In this document: piece by piece, positions 38,582-48,568 of the stretch
Position numbering within the stretch: the first letter of the stretch is position 1
Layout of the letters: each line of letters opens with the position of its first letter
Assembly (NCBI GenBank): GCA_003116975.1
Contig: BGKB01000020.1
Location: forward strand, 496,001-560,000
Reading direction: 5' to 3'
From: Aurantiochytrium sp. KH105
Taxonomy: Eukaryota > Sar > Bigyra > Thraustochytrida > Thraustochytriidae
DNA length: 64,000 nt
Notes under the pieces: generated by a model
Databases searched by the model: none
Seen by the model: only the letters and a program-made list of their open reading frames with translations
Told to the model about the DNA's origin: nothing
Made by a program: the position numbers and the translations under genes

Positions 38582-39559
38582 TCACGCTTGATTTCCTCGG
38601 GCGTGTGCGCGCAGCCGCTTGACCAGATCTGGATCAAGCTTGAAGAGGAAAGGAAAGGCGACTGCAATGAGTCGGCTAGCGTCCATTTGCGGAAAATCTC
38701 GTCCACTCACATATTGTTTGGCCATTTCATTCGTCTCGTCCATGAGCTCGTATCGCAATAACATCATTTGCGAGGCGTAAAAGATGATGTTCAAATGCAC
38801 ACCGGCAGCAAAATAAATGTCCCAGAGATGCAAGATGCTGTCCAGTGGAGGACAGCAGGCGCTCAACGTCATGATGGGCGCGAATGCATACACTTGAGTA
38901 CTGGCACGCATCTTGTCAATCAAATAGTCGGCCAGCTGCGGGTCGAGCGCACGAAGGCACTCCTCGAAAAGCGCACAGCCCTCGGAGACGCCATCCAGAT
39001 TCTTGCTCATGTATGCGGGCACGAGCTTGGTGATGAGTGCGTCAAAACAGAAAAAAGCGTCCAACTCGGGCATCACATAGAGAAGCACACCACAAATGAC
39101 ATTCATGCCCTGCACGTAGGTGAACTCATCTTGTCGGTACGAATGTACAAAGGCGTTGAGCACCCGAACGATGCGCGCCTCCGGAACGACGTCCTCGAAC
39201 GCTTTACAGTTTTTGAACGTGCGAAAGGTGTCATTTCTGATCTTTGCGCCTAGCCGGGGGTGCTCTCCGCGACGCACGAGCTCTACGTAATGCGCTGCGT
39301 CCAATTTCCGCACGCCCAGCAAGAGTTTCCACGCACGCGCCCGTTGCGACAGGTGCTGTTCTTGGCCCGCCGGGTTTCCGCGCGACTTTTGCTGCAACTC
39401 TTGTTGCGGCGCCGGCTGCGATTTTGCCGCCGCTCCCACGTCCTCCTCCGCAACCCCGTACACCACGAGGAGCCTGCGCAGCTCCTGCACGCTGGCCTCG
39501 GCGTCCTCGCGGGTCTTGGCGGTCTCGGCGAGCTCGAGGGCGCGCTCGATGCGATCCAT
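38582..39559 (-). CDS. BUB2: Bub2/Cdc16-type TBC domain GTPase-activating protein
   Basis: 325 residues from ATG at 39559 (MDRIERALELAE). The frame remains open to 39847, but the extension is Cys/His/Arg low complexity outside the family. A helical N-terminus is followed by a TBC domain (about 75-275). Both catalytic fingers are intact: I107-x-x-D-x-x-R113 (IRNDTFRT) and Y148-x-Q150 (YVQGMN). The segment LLYVMPELDAFFCFDALI, the YAFAPIMTLSACCPPLD block and LWDIYFAAGVHLN closely resemble yeast Bub2/fission-yeast Cdc16. In yeasts this protein with Bfa1/Byr4 is the GAP for Tem1/Spg1 and restrains mitotic exit or septation; the same role here is inferred. Short for TBC proteins but normal for Bub2. 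Confidence 0.9.
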   Translation of the reverse strand: MDRIERALELAETAKTREDAEASVQELRRLLVVYGVAEEDVGAAAKSQPAPQQELQQKSRGNPAGQEQHLSQRARAWKLLLGVRKLDAAHYVELVRRGEHPRLGAKIRNDTFRTFKNCKAFEDVVPEARIVRVLNAFVHSYRQDEFTYVQGMNVICGVLLYVMPELDAFFCFDALITKLVPAYMSKNLDGVSEGCALFEECLRALDPQLADYLIDKMRASTQVYAFAPIMTLSACCPPLDSILHLWDIYFAAGVHLNIIFYASQMMLLRYELMDETNEMAKQYVSGRDFPQMDASRLIAVAFPFLFKLDPDLVKRLRAHARGNQA

Positions 39560-40654
39560 GTCGCCTCCGCGAGGGCCTCGCCGCGCGCAAACCTTTTTTC
39601 TCCGGGCTGCCGCGACGCGGGGCTGCCGCCTCCGCTCTTCACCTGCGCCGCCGCGACGTCTGCGCCGCGCGCAGCCGGACTTCTGCGCGGCCGCCGCCGC
39701 CGCTGCGCATGGTCCGCCCGGGGCGGTTTCTGGCGGTTTCGTTCTGCCTGCTGTTTCCGAATCCGAGGCCGAGATTATACAGTCGACGTAATACGGGGCA
39801 TGCGTGCATGCGTGCGTGCACCACTTTGGCATTCCCGGCGGCAACAAGATCGCGCGCTATGGCAGCCGCCAAGGCATCTCTTGGAAAGGCATGCATGGAT
39901 ACGGCAGCAGCAGCAAGAAGAGCAGCTAGGAGTGCAGGGGGGTGACGCGGTCTGAACTTGGTTCAACTTGGACTCGCAAGCAAGTCATAGCGCCTGGCTG
40001 ATGAGGTCGCGCGGTTCACCGTCGGCGTAGAAGGCGTCCGTCGAGAGATCGCGCCGGGTTGAAGAGAATCGTTTGTTTCTTGAAGGGTTATGATGCCGTT
40101 GCTGTGTGAGCGTAAGTGAGGCGAGGTCGATGCAGCCAGCACCTTGCGGCACCGAAGGGGCGAGACCTGGAGCGATTCGGAATGTGTCATGTGGCGGCTG
40201 TTTCACGGCTTTTCTTTGCAGGCGACACGCGCACAGACGCGCAGGCATGCACAGTTACAGTTGATTGCCTTGCTTTGACAGCTTGCCACGATGCCCTAGA
40301 GTACATACATCACAGCCACCGCATCCGCCGATCCCCACCCAAATCAACGGACATCAAATGACCCTTGCAGGAGGTGCAGTGTGGGGACAAGGACGAGCGT
40401 GGCGCGCCAAAGCCAATAAATTGAAGCGGGCGTGCCAGCGTGCGAGTTGGCGCCTTGGCGTGTTGCGGTGCGTGCGTGTATGCGTGCTCTAACGCGCCCG
40501 GACATCAGTTTGCAAGCAAGCTTGCACGCTCGTGACGCTGCATAAATAGCAGAGCTCTTCATCTTTCTGAAAGCTTGCAGAGCAGGACAGCGCGAACTTG
40601 CTTGCGTCGAGTGATAAAGCCTGAACAGCAAAAGGACATTACGTAGTCGCGGCG
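39560..40654. other. Divergent intergenic region between Bub2-like and EF-hand/RGS genes
   Basis: 1.1 kb. GC-rich near the Bub2-like start, then mixed sequence with GCATGCGTGCATGCGTGCGT-type alternating tracts (about 39798-39822). No coding sequence is supported. Confidence 0.65.
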
Positions 40655-41785
40655 ATGGGCGGGGCGCTCGTCACCGGCACCTCTGGGCGAAAAACGAGTG
40701 AATGGAGTTCCCGCAATGGGTCAAGCATGATGAAAAGCGGGAGCTTATTTGAGAACGGAGAACGAGTTCGCAGTCGACGCCTGAGCGCCCTCGGCAGATT
40801 AAACTGGTTCCAAACGAAAAAGACGGAGTACATGCGAGACAATGCACAAGAAGCTGAAGAAAGCGCTGCAGGCATTGAAAAGAGACTACGTGCTCTCGTC
40901 TCCAGGTCACGAATTCTAGCTCTGCAGGAAAACAATTGTGAGATGCTGGACAAAGACCAGCTACGCAAGTTCTTTGATGAGAATGGAGTCCGGTTTGAAC
41001 CTATTATTTTTGAGCGACTTTATCAGATGATGGACGTCGACAAGCAAGGTTTCATTTCTGTAAGCAAACTCGCGCTCACCTTTGCGCTCTTGATTCAGTC
41101 TGGATCAGTGGCCAAGGATAACGTGGAGCTTGCGTTCCGTCTTTTTGATTCGAATCAAGACGGGAGCATAGACCAGCACGAGTTTCAGGAAATGGTCATT
41201 GCTCTTGTCGGAAAGCGGGTCTCGCATCTGTACGAAATCCCTGCAGGCATGACCTACTTTCGGGAATTTGTAAAGAGTGAGTTCGCGAGCGAGTTGCTCG
41301 AGTTTCTCGATGCTTTGCGTGCAGGACAATCGTCATTGCTTTCGTCTCCGCTCAAGGTTGAGGATGCAAGGACACTATTCAAGGTTTTTCTTGAAAGGGA
41401 CGCAGAAAAACAGGTCAACGTCTCGGATCAGGTTCGCGAGGCGTGTCGCGAGCAGGTCGAACAGGCGAGTAGAAAAGAATTGAAGACACTTGCATCGAAT
41501 GCATCCTTTGAAGCCGCACAATACGAAGCGGTTAAGATGATCGAGCAAGGTCCTTTACTTCGCTTCAAAAGCCGACTGCGCAGTGACACGAACCGCTTTC
41601 CGCTTGGCGAATCTGTCTGGGATCATCTTGAGTTGCAGCACTCGGAGCAATTAACGCTCGAGCAGTTTCGTATGTGGGCAAGTCTAGCTCCAGATCTTTT
41701 CAATTTTCTCGATGAGCTGCAGAAGCTCATCAAGGCAACGGACGAAAAGCTCAGTAATGAGGTGCTTTCGATTCAAGAAGATTAA
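40655..41785 (+). CDS. EF-hand and RGS domain fusion protein
   Basis: 376 residues from ATG at 40655 (MGGALVTGTS). Residues 1-80 are basic and Ser-rich. Two EF-hands follow: the first (about 115-142, loop D127-V-D-K-Q-G-F) ends in Lys at position 12 and is degenerate; the second (about 156-182, loop D165-S-N-Q-D-G-S-I-D-Q-H-E176) has a full set of Ca ligands. Residues about 198-312 match an RGS domain: TYFREFVKSEFASELLEFLDAL, ARTLFKVFLERDAEKQVNVS, then SFEAAQYEAVKMIEQGPLLRFKSRL. A short helical tail ends the protein. RGS domains speed GTP hydrolysis by heterotrimeric G-alpha; coupling to Ca is inferred from the fusion. The usual bulky aromatic in the second RGS helix is replaced (LLEFLDAL), so GAP activity is not certain. 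No introns. Confidence 0.88.
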   Translation: MGGALVTGTSGRKTSEWSSRNGSSMMKSGSLFENGERVRSRRLSALGRLNWFQTKKTEYMRDNAQEAEESAAGIEKRLRALVSRSRILALQENNCEMLDKDQLRKFFDENGVRFEPIIFERLYQMMDVDKQGFISVSKLALTFALLIQSGSVAKDNVELAFRLFDSNQDGSIDQHEFQEMVIALVGKRVSHLYEIPAGMTYFREFVKSEFASELLEFLDALRAGQSSLLSSPLKVEDARTLFKVFLERDAEKQVNVSDQVREACREQVEQASRKELKTLASNASFEAAQYEAVKMIEQGPLLRFKSRLRSDTNRFPLGESVWDHLELQHSEQLTLEQFRMWASLAPDLFNFLDELQKLIKATDEKLSNEVLSIQED

Positions 41786-42546
41786 CCACCTCGGCCATGA
41801 TTCGTTTAAAAAAAAAATACTGTCCGTCTGTAGCGCTATCCTTTATCTGATCGAAAAAGACACAGCACAGACAGACATTCTTTATCAAAGCAGTGCTGAC
41901 ATGTAGAGACGAGTCTCGCGTCCTTTCAGGGAACTCGTAATGCATTCCTCTCTCTCACTTGAAAGGCCATAAAGCTACAAAGGAGGAAGTTGCTGAGCGC
42001 GGAACCATCGCGGATTCTTTTTGGCACCGAGCAGAAGAAGAGATGTCCTTATAGGCTGGACAAGCACGTCTCTGCAGCGTGAGCCACGCCGGCTGCAAGT
42101 TATGCCGAAAACGCCCAAACTTGTTGGCAATAGGGGAGCTACGGACTACGCTACTAGCTACTATAGCTACGGAAGGAGGAACCTTTCCTTCCGTACAAGC
42201 GTAGGTCGCCCCACTCGCAGACGGCACTTCGACACTCGCAACCTTCATTTTTTACCCCCCCTCGGGGCGGTCTACCGCGGTACATGTCATTCTTTTATTG
42301 CAATACACCCAAGACACCTTGCTTTTATAGGTTTAACAAGTCAGCCAATGCAACGTGGGCCACGCCACGAAAGTAAAAACAAAGAGCGGAGCAAACACAA
42401 ACATCATCTTCTTCAACGTTTTTGATGATTGGCGCAAGTATTCTGAGATTAGAAGGCGAAGAGCAGCTCCATCTCCTAGACGCAAGACTTGCTTGTAACG
42501 TCAATGCGACGACACAAATGCATGTGTGTACGAGGCAATCTAGTGC
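41786..42546. other. Convergent 3' intergenic region
   Basis: 761 bp between the EF-hand/RGS stop and the PARP-like/TLDc stop. Mixed composition with a short A-run (about 41810). No gene supported. Confidence 0.65.
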
Positions 42547-45324
42547 TTAAACGGCTGCCCTATCCTCCTCATCGTCGTAGTCCAATGCCCACAGCTCGAG
42601 CTCATCAACAGCAAAGGTGCTCTGGCCCGCGAGCAAGGTACTGGCCTCCTCACTCGCGCGCGCGGCACCAACTCCAAATGTGTGTTCGAGGTCGGTCGAG
42701 CACGACGAGAAATCATCGCAAAGGACAAGATCGCGCGTGCCGAACTGCATAACGGAGGTGTTTGACTTGCAGACAGCGAATCTACGACGGAGCTCTTCAA
42801 GGGTCTCCTCGTCGAGCTCGTCGAAGTCCTCAATGTAGTCGCTGTCTGGGGGTGGTGTGTGGGCCTCGCGGCCTTGAAAGGGGATTTTGATGTCGAGGCT
42901 GATGGAAAAGAGAAAACATTTCGCGGTTCCAAAGGTGTGGCCATCGGCACGCCACGGTTCGTCAGCAAAACCGCCAAAGACCTTGCCGTTGGACTTGATA
43001 ATGACAAATGTCTTGGTGTCGGCCAGAATGTACTTTGGCCGACGCTGGCGCCGCTGCTCCGAATCGCGGCCGTTAGTGGTGTCCTCTTCTTCCTCGTCCT
43101 CGTCGGCCTCCGAGTACCGCGGATTAAACAGAGAAGGTAGGCGATTGACCAAGGCGTCAACAGAGCGGTCTGCGTCATTCCATGTGGCATAGAGAAGCTT
43201 AGTGCGCGGCAGATCGCGACGACGCTGCATGGGGGCGCACAAAAGCAGGGACAGTCCCTCGGAATACACTTTGGGCAACTTTGTCTTGGCCGGTTTTTTG
43301 TTCCTACGACCGCGCACCCTTCTTCGGCCCGGTCCCCCGCGCGCATTTTCAGCTTCTTCCTCCTCTTCGAGCTGCCGTTCCTCTTCTTCGTCTTGCTGGG
43401 CGAGAGCGGCCGTCTCGGCTTCAACATCTGGGTGCGAGAGGATGCGCGACTCCTTAAAGGCAGCCTCGGCCATACTCAGCGACTTCCGGTTATCGATGCC
43501 GAGCTGGCGCAGGCGACGCACGGCCTCGGCGCGCAGAGAGTACTGCGCATATTTTGCGGGTGTGGATTTGGACATGATGGATAAGGAAAGGGGCTGTGGG
43601 GGCTCGGGCGAGGTTGCCACCATGCGGTCCGACTTTTCCTCACCACTACCATAATCGTCCATCGCCGGGCTCGAGGGCGACGTCGGCGAACCTTGCAAAG
43701 ACGAAGAGCTCGCGAGCTTGGAGAGATCGGGCAATGTGTCAAGGCTCGTGAGAGCAAGAGGCGCGGTCTTACCGATATTGTTGTCAGCCAGCTCGCGCGT
43801 CATGGCGTCAGTCTTTGATTCTGCAGCAGCTTCGCCCCCCGCGGGCGATGCCTCGGAATCAAGGTTGAGAGACTGCATGAGCGACTGAATTTGCTCTTGG
43901 CCGCGTGTCATTTGCGAAGGGCGCCGAGAGATTTCGCCTTGCAAATGTTGTTGCTGTTGCTCATGCTGCTGCGGCTGCTGGCCAGCAACGCCTGGACCTG
44001 AATCCGCAAAATTGCGAGCTTGATGATCCTGAAACTGTTGGTGACTACGACTATTCGCTGCGGCTGCGGCAGCTGCGCGACTCTGGATGTGCAAATCACC
44101 AACGAGCTCCAAGTCCGAGGTAATGCCCTCGAGCACGTTGGCCGTGCGCAACGGCGTGCGCGCGAGATCAGCGCGAAGTTGTACGTGGCACTTCCAGCCG
44201 TTGAGAAAGTCGACTTGAGAGGCATGCTCGCGCTGCTGGTCAAGATAGGCCTCCATCCACTCCATCTGCTGAAGCTGGCGTCGCAGCTCCACCTCTTCGG
44301 CGAGAAGAGCGCTCATTTTGCTCTGGGTAATGTCCTGTAGGCGAAAGAGCGCTTCCTGGAGAGTCTTGTAGATGCGCTCCTCGACCACGGCGGCGTTACG
44401 ATTGACGTCGCGGAGCTTGGCGTCCGTGGCGCGGAGCTGCGCCTTGATATCCTCTTGGCGGACGGCGAGAATCGGGTCGACCTTGAGGCTTTCGTTGACA
44501 GCCGATTCGTAGGCGTCGCCGATCCCGATGAGCTTGTGCTGCGCAAGTTTACCGGATGAATGCGAGCCGACCATTTTGTCGCGAACACTCACCGGCATGT
44601 AGAGGATCGGATCAAAAAAGTCGTGGCGGTCGTACAGCTTGTCGATGGACGTGGGCGTGCGGTCATCGATGCGGTTTGCAGCGCCAAAGTCCGTCTCGGA
44701 GTTGCGGCCGTCCGGGTCAACAAAGAACTGCACAAGGTACATGGGGAGCGCCTGTTGCGCGTCCATGACGGTGTAATCGTGGCGGTAGCCAAAGCCCCCA
44801 TCCGGCGCGTCACCGCCCGCGCCGTCGATGCTCGTGGAGAGCGCAAGGTAGAGGGAGTCGTAGCCCTCGGGGACGATGGCCTGCTCGCTCGGGTCATCGA
44901 CGACAAAGGCGCGGCCGACGCCGACCTGGCAGAGCAGGAAGCGATGCGCAGTGCCCTCGTTCGGGTCGAGGTCGAGGTCGCCCGTGGTAAAGGTCATCCC
45001 ATCTCCCGAAGAGGGCAAGGTGAAGCCCTTGGTGTGCAGGGCCTCGAGCGTGTTGAGTTCGTTGAGCCTTCGCGTGCTGAGCCACGCGGGTGTGCACAGC
45101 ATTCCGCGCGTGCGCCTTTCGAACTGCACGGCCTGGTGCGCGTTGCCGAGGTGCCACACGCAGACGTCCGTGAGCGCAAAGTTGCGCGTGCTCATCTGGA
45201 GCAGGTACTCCACGCGCTTGAACTCGTCGGACTTCTCCGACAGCGGCGTGGCCGCGCTCGCGCTCGCGCCGCCGCCGCCGGGCCTGGCCGCCGCGCCGCG
45301 CCCGAGCCGAGGGCCCGTCTCCAT
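42547..45324 (-). CDS. PARP-like / coiled-coil / TLDc domain fusion protein
   Basis: 925 residues from ATG at 45324 (METGPRLGRG). The open frame runs ~250 codons further upstream but reads as Arg/Ala low complexity. Residues about 75-202 look like an ADP-ribosyltransferase fold of PARP type: WLSTRRLNELNTLEALHTKGF, GDGMTFTTG, FLLCQVGVGRAFVVDD, PEGYDSLYL, DYTVMDAQQALPMYLVQF. The three positions that align with the catalytic His-Tyr-Glu appear as Leu, Thr and Asp, suggesting an inactive enzyme. Residues about 275-350 form a coiled coil. A Gln/Ser/Pro-rich linker and acidic and basic stretches follow. Residues about 710-914 form a TLDc domain: FVIIKSNGKVFGGFADEPW, FGTAKCFLFSIS, MQFGTRDLVLCDDF, LEHTFGVG, STFAVDELELWAL. 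TLDc proteins are linked to oxidation resistance and to binding of V-ATPase; the combined role is unknown. Confidence 0.85.
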   Translation of the reverse strand: METGPRLGRGAAARPGGGGASASAATPLSEKSDEFKRVEYLLQMSTRNFALTDVCVWHLGNAHQAVQFERRTRGMLCTPAWLSTRRLNELNTLEALHTKGFTLPSSGDGMTFTTGDLDLDPNEGTAHRFLLCQVGVGRAFVVDDPSEQAIVPEGYDSLYLALSTSIDGAGGDAPDGGFGYRHDYTVMDAQQALPMYLVQFFVDPDGRNSETDFGAANRIDDRTPTSIDKLYDRHDFFDPILYMPVSVRDKMVGSHSSGKLAQHKLIGIGDAYESAVNESLKVDPILAVRQEDIKAQLRATDAKLRDVNRNAAVVEERIYKTLQEALFRLQDITQSKMSALLAEEVELRRQLQQMEWMEAYLDQQREHASQVDFLNGWKCHVQLRADLARTPLRTANVLEGITSDLELVGDLHIQSRAAAAAAANSRSHQQFQDHQARNFADSGPGVAGQQPQQHEQQQQHLQGEISRRPSQMTRGQEQIQSLMQSLNLDSEASPAGGEAAAESKTDAMTRELADNNIGKTAPLALTSLDTLPDLSKLASSSSLQGSPTSPSSPAMDDYGSGEEKSDRMVATSPEPPQPLSLSIMSKSTPAKYAQYSLRAEAVRRLRQLGIDNRKSLSMAEAAFKESRILSHPDVEAETAALAQQDEEEERQLEEEEEAENARGGPGRRRVRGRRNKKPAKTKLPKVYSEGLSLLLCAPMQRRRDLPRTKLLYATWNDADRSVDALVNRLPSLFNPRYSEADEDEEEEDTTNGRDSEQRRQRRPKYILADTKTFVIIKSNGKVFGGFADEPWRADGHTFGTAKCFLFSISLDIKIPFQGREAHTPPPDSDYIEDFDELDEETLEELRRRFAVCKSNTSVMQFGTRDLVLCDDFSSCSTDLEHTFGVGAARASEEASTLLAGQSTFAVDELELWALDYDDEEDRAAV

Positions 45325-46122
45325 GGCGCCGCACGCGCAGGCCGCACGCCAAAATCCCAGCCGCGCAAGAGGCCGCACAAGGGGCCGCGCGAGAGGCCGC
45401 GCGAGAGGCCGCGCGAGAGGCCGCGCCGCTGCGCCGCGCTGCGCCGCGCTGCGCCGCCGCCGCGCGTCTGCTCGCTCGCTCGCTCGCTCGCTCGCGCGCG
45501 CGCCGGGCTTGGGTTTGGGGTTTCGTGTTTCTGCGCCTGCAGCGCCGCCGGCCGAGCGCGCGTGTCTACGCTGGTGTCTACGTTGCCGAGCCCCTCCGCG
45601 AGCGTTTCTTTCCTCAGCCTGGTCACAGCGAGACTCGGTAGATAGGGGATGGATGGGATGGACGGGATGGGATGGGGCGCGGCGGGCTCGCATGGTCTCG
45701 GAGGCTGGCTGGCCGAGGAGGATACTTGGGAGGCAAGTGCAAGTCTCGCAGGGATGTTGCACCGTCGTGGTGAGAGGGGGATTTCGTGGGGTTTCTAGCA
45801 TTGATTGACAGTGAGCGAATTTCATGGCTGAGGGTGTTTGAGAAAGCACGTCTAGCTTGAGGACGCCGCAGCCGGCAGTGCAGATGTGCTCGGGAGAAAG
45901 AGAACAAGGAGGCGAGACCCACCGAATCGTCCGTGGAGTTAAAGTTAAACACTTAGGTATACTGAATGAATGTAAGGAATTATGTAAGGGATCGTGAAAA
46001 TTGTGACAGACAGATGCGCGGCCCCAGCGAGCAGGAACGAGTGCGTGCTGCTGCGCTAGGACCATGCGAGGCAACGGAAAGGCTCATTGACGTGGTGAGT
46101 CGCCAGATGCGATATATCGAGG
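45325..46122. other. Intergenic: 5' region of the PARP-like/TLDc gene and 3' flank of the MYB gene
   Basis: 798 bp. The first ~300 bp are very GC-rich with tandem GCGCGAGAGGCC units (about 45365-45425) and a CGCT microsatellite (about 45468-45500); the remainder is mixed. No gene supported. Confidence 0.65.
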
Positions 46123-48535
46123 TTAGTTCTGCACTGGCGAGGTGGCTGTGCCACGCTTGAGACTTTCGATGCGCCATTTGATGGTGTACCAGGAGCGGTG
46201 GGGCATCTCCTTTTGAATACTAGCCCAGCGGTTGCCATGGCGAGCATGCGCGTCAAGCACAAACTTGTCTTCATCGGCGGTCCAAGGCCCTTGTTTAAGC
46301 TCGGGGTCGAGACGCGAGAGATAGCGGTCTCTGCACTGTTTTCCAGTGCGACCCTTGATGATGGTGGCAATGACGCGCCACTTTTTGCCGTGTTCGTTGA
46401 CGGCCTCGCGCAGCCGTTCGTCTTCCTCCGAAGTCCATTTGCCCTTGCGAATATCAGGGTGCAAGGCCTTGAGCCATCGCTGCGAGCATTGGTTGGCACT
46501 TTTGCCAGGAATTCTCTCGGCGACCTTTGCCCAGTGCCTCGCACCCATTTCTTGAACGGCGCGGATGAGCGTCTGATCCTCCTCGTCGGTCCACGCTCGT
46601 CGGTAAAAAACCTTTGTAGAAGCCGACGACGATGCCATGGACTGCTCTTCCTCCGAAGGAGGAGGTTGCGCTGGAGCATGCGGTTGTATCGGCATCATGG
46701 CGGCGTTCAGAGGCCCGGACGCTTGTGGGTTTTGGTGGGCCTGGCCGTGGTCATCCGGGCGTCGCTGCTGTGCAAACTGCGAATTTTGAGGTGGTCTTGC
46801 GCCCGCAGCTTCCATGGAGTATCGCGAGCGTTTGCTACCAGGCAAGGGCGCAGCTTGGCTCATCATGGACTGAAAATGGGGATGGGGAATCGGTGGTACC
46901 CACGGGTGCCCATGCATATCCATTGGATATTGCATGGCAAGGGTCGCGGGATGGGGATACGGTTGATGGTTTCCCATTTGATAGGCCGCAGCGGCCGCCA
47001 TAGCTGCAGCAGCCTGTTGATTGAAAGCGGCGTATGGAGGCCAGTACTGTTGATGCTGCTGCTGCTGCTGCTGCTGTTGCTGCTGCTGAATTGAAAGGGG
47101 CTGTTGATGCTCATACGCATTAGGGCCAGCTGAGACAGGGACGTTGGAAAATGACGGAGACGAGAAATGATGGATCTGCTGACCAGGGACGCTATGCTCT
47201 GGGTCATTTTGCTGTTGCCGTTGCCGTTGCCGTTGCTGTTGCGGGCGTTGCTGCGGTTGCCGCTGCGATGGGCGACGCGTATTCTGTGGCGCGGATGGCT
47301 CAGAGCGAGCACGGCGCGCCTCAGATACTGGCTGGACTGAAGGCGCGTTTGCACTTCGCAAGGTCGGCGAGGCTGATGGTACTCTCGTGTAATGCGAAGG
47401 CATTTCGATGGTGAAACCCTGCGTTGCACCATCCGTATGAGTCACCTGAGAGCTCTCGCCCGCGTGCGTGCCCTTTCCGTTGGACTCTTCCGACGAGCCA
47501 TCGTCATCTCTGTCATCACTATCATCGGCATTACCACTACTCCCGATACCACCGCTGCTCCCACCATTGTGATCATCTTCAACGTCTGTATCCCCTCGAG
47601 GGACTTGCTGAATTTGAAGCGAGGGCTGCTGACGAGCATAAGCATGTTCGGATGAGGCATGCGTGGGTATTGCGTTTGGTGCGGACCATGTTGAATGGCC
47701 AGTCGATACGGATGCGCCGACATTGGTGCCAGGTGGGTGGTTTACGTTTGCTGACCATAGTTGCTGCTGCTGCTGCTGCTGCGCATGGTTGGGCGCTGGC
47801 AGGGCTTGTGACGCGTGCGTCGTGGACGAGTGACGTTGGTGCTGCTGCGTGGGTGGATCATAGGCTTCGCGCAAAAAGAAGTTGAGGTTCCTGAGTTCGG
47901 ACTCGGGATCTAGTTCCGCGTCCACGTCGCAGTAGTCGTCGTCCACATTAACGGGAGGGTTCATGGTTGCTGTGTTATGAGCTCCCACATTGGAGTGGTC
48001 CGCCATTCTATGCCAACCAGGGTCTACGTCGCCAACTGCCATGGTCCGCTGTCGCGTATGTTGATCGGGATACCGGTATGGATAGGAGCGTTTACCGGGG
48101 GCGGCTCGAGGAGCCGCCACTTCGTGTTGTCCTTGCGTGTTCGTTTCCTTGGTCTTGTTTCGAGTTCTACCGCGCCTTTTGACGCCTGGAACGAACAGAG
48201 TTCCGCCCGAGGGCAGGGGCGGCGGTGGGCTTGTGTCGCCTTCGCCTTGGTCGCTCGCAAGAACCGTTTTGTTGGTGTTCGTACTTGCGCTCGTGCTATC
48301 GCAGGCAGTGCTTTCGCTCGCGACGCTCTGCCGCTCCTGCCGAAGGCGCTGGTGTTGCTGCTGCTGCTGCTGTTGTGGCGGTGTGCGACGTGTGTTTGAC
48401 AAAAGGTTTTGCTGCTGCTGGTGTTGCTGTTCTCGCTGGCTTGCGTTCTGGGTGCGTCGGCGTTGCTTGGCAGGCTCTCTTCGCTGTCTTTTCGGTCCTC
48501 TCCTCTCTTTGGAATTTCGCTCTTCTGCGAAGGCT

Positions 48536-48568
<33 letters not shown>

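Noticed and set aside
39560-39847. N-terminal extension of the Bub2-like protein by 96 codons
   Set aside because: The extension is Cys/His/Arg-rich, lies in GC-rich promoter DNA and has no family counterpart; ATG at 39559 starts family-like helices.
44560-45645. 361-codon plus-strand frame antisense to the PARP-like/TLDc gene
   Set aside because: Shadow of the minus-strand gene and of the GC-rich upstream repeats.
45325-46074. N-terminal extension of the PARP-like/TLDc frame by about 250 codons
   Set aside because: The extension translates microsatellite and GC-rich repeats and has no domain similarity; ATG at 45324 is preferred.
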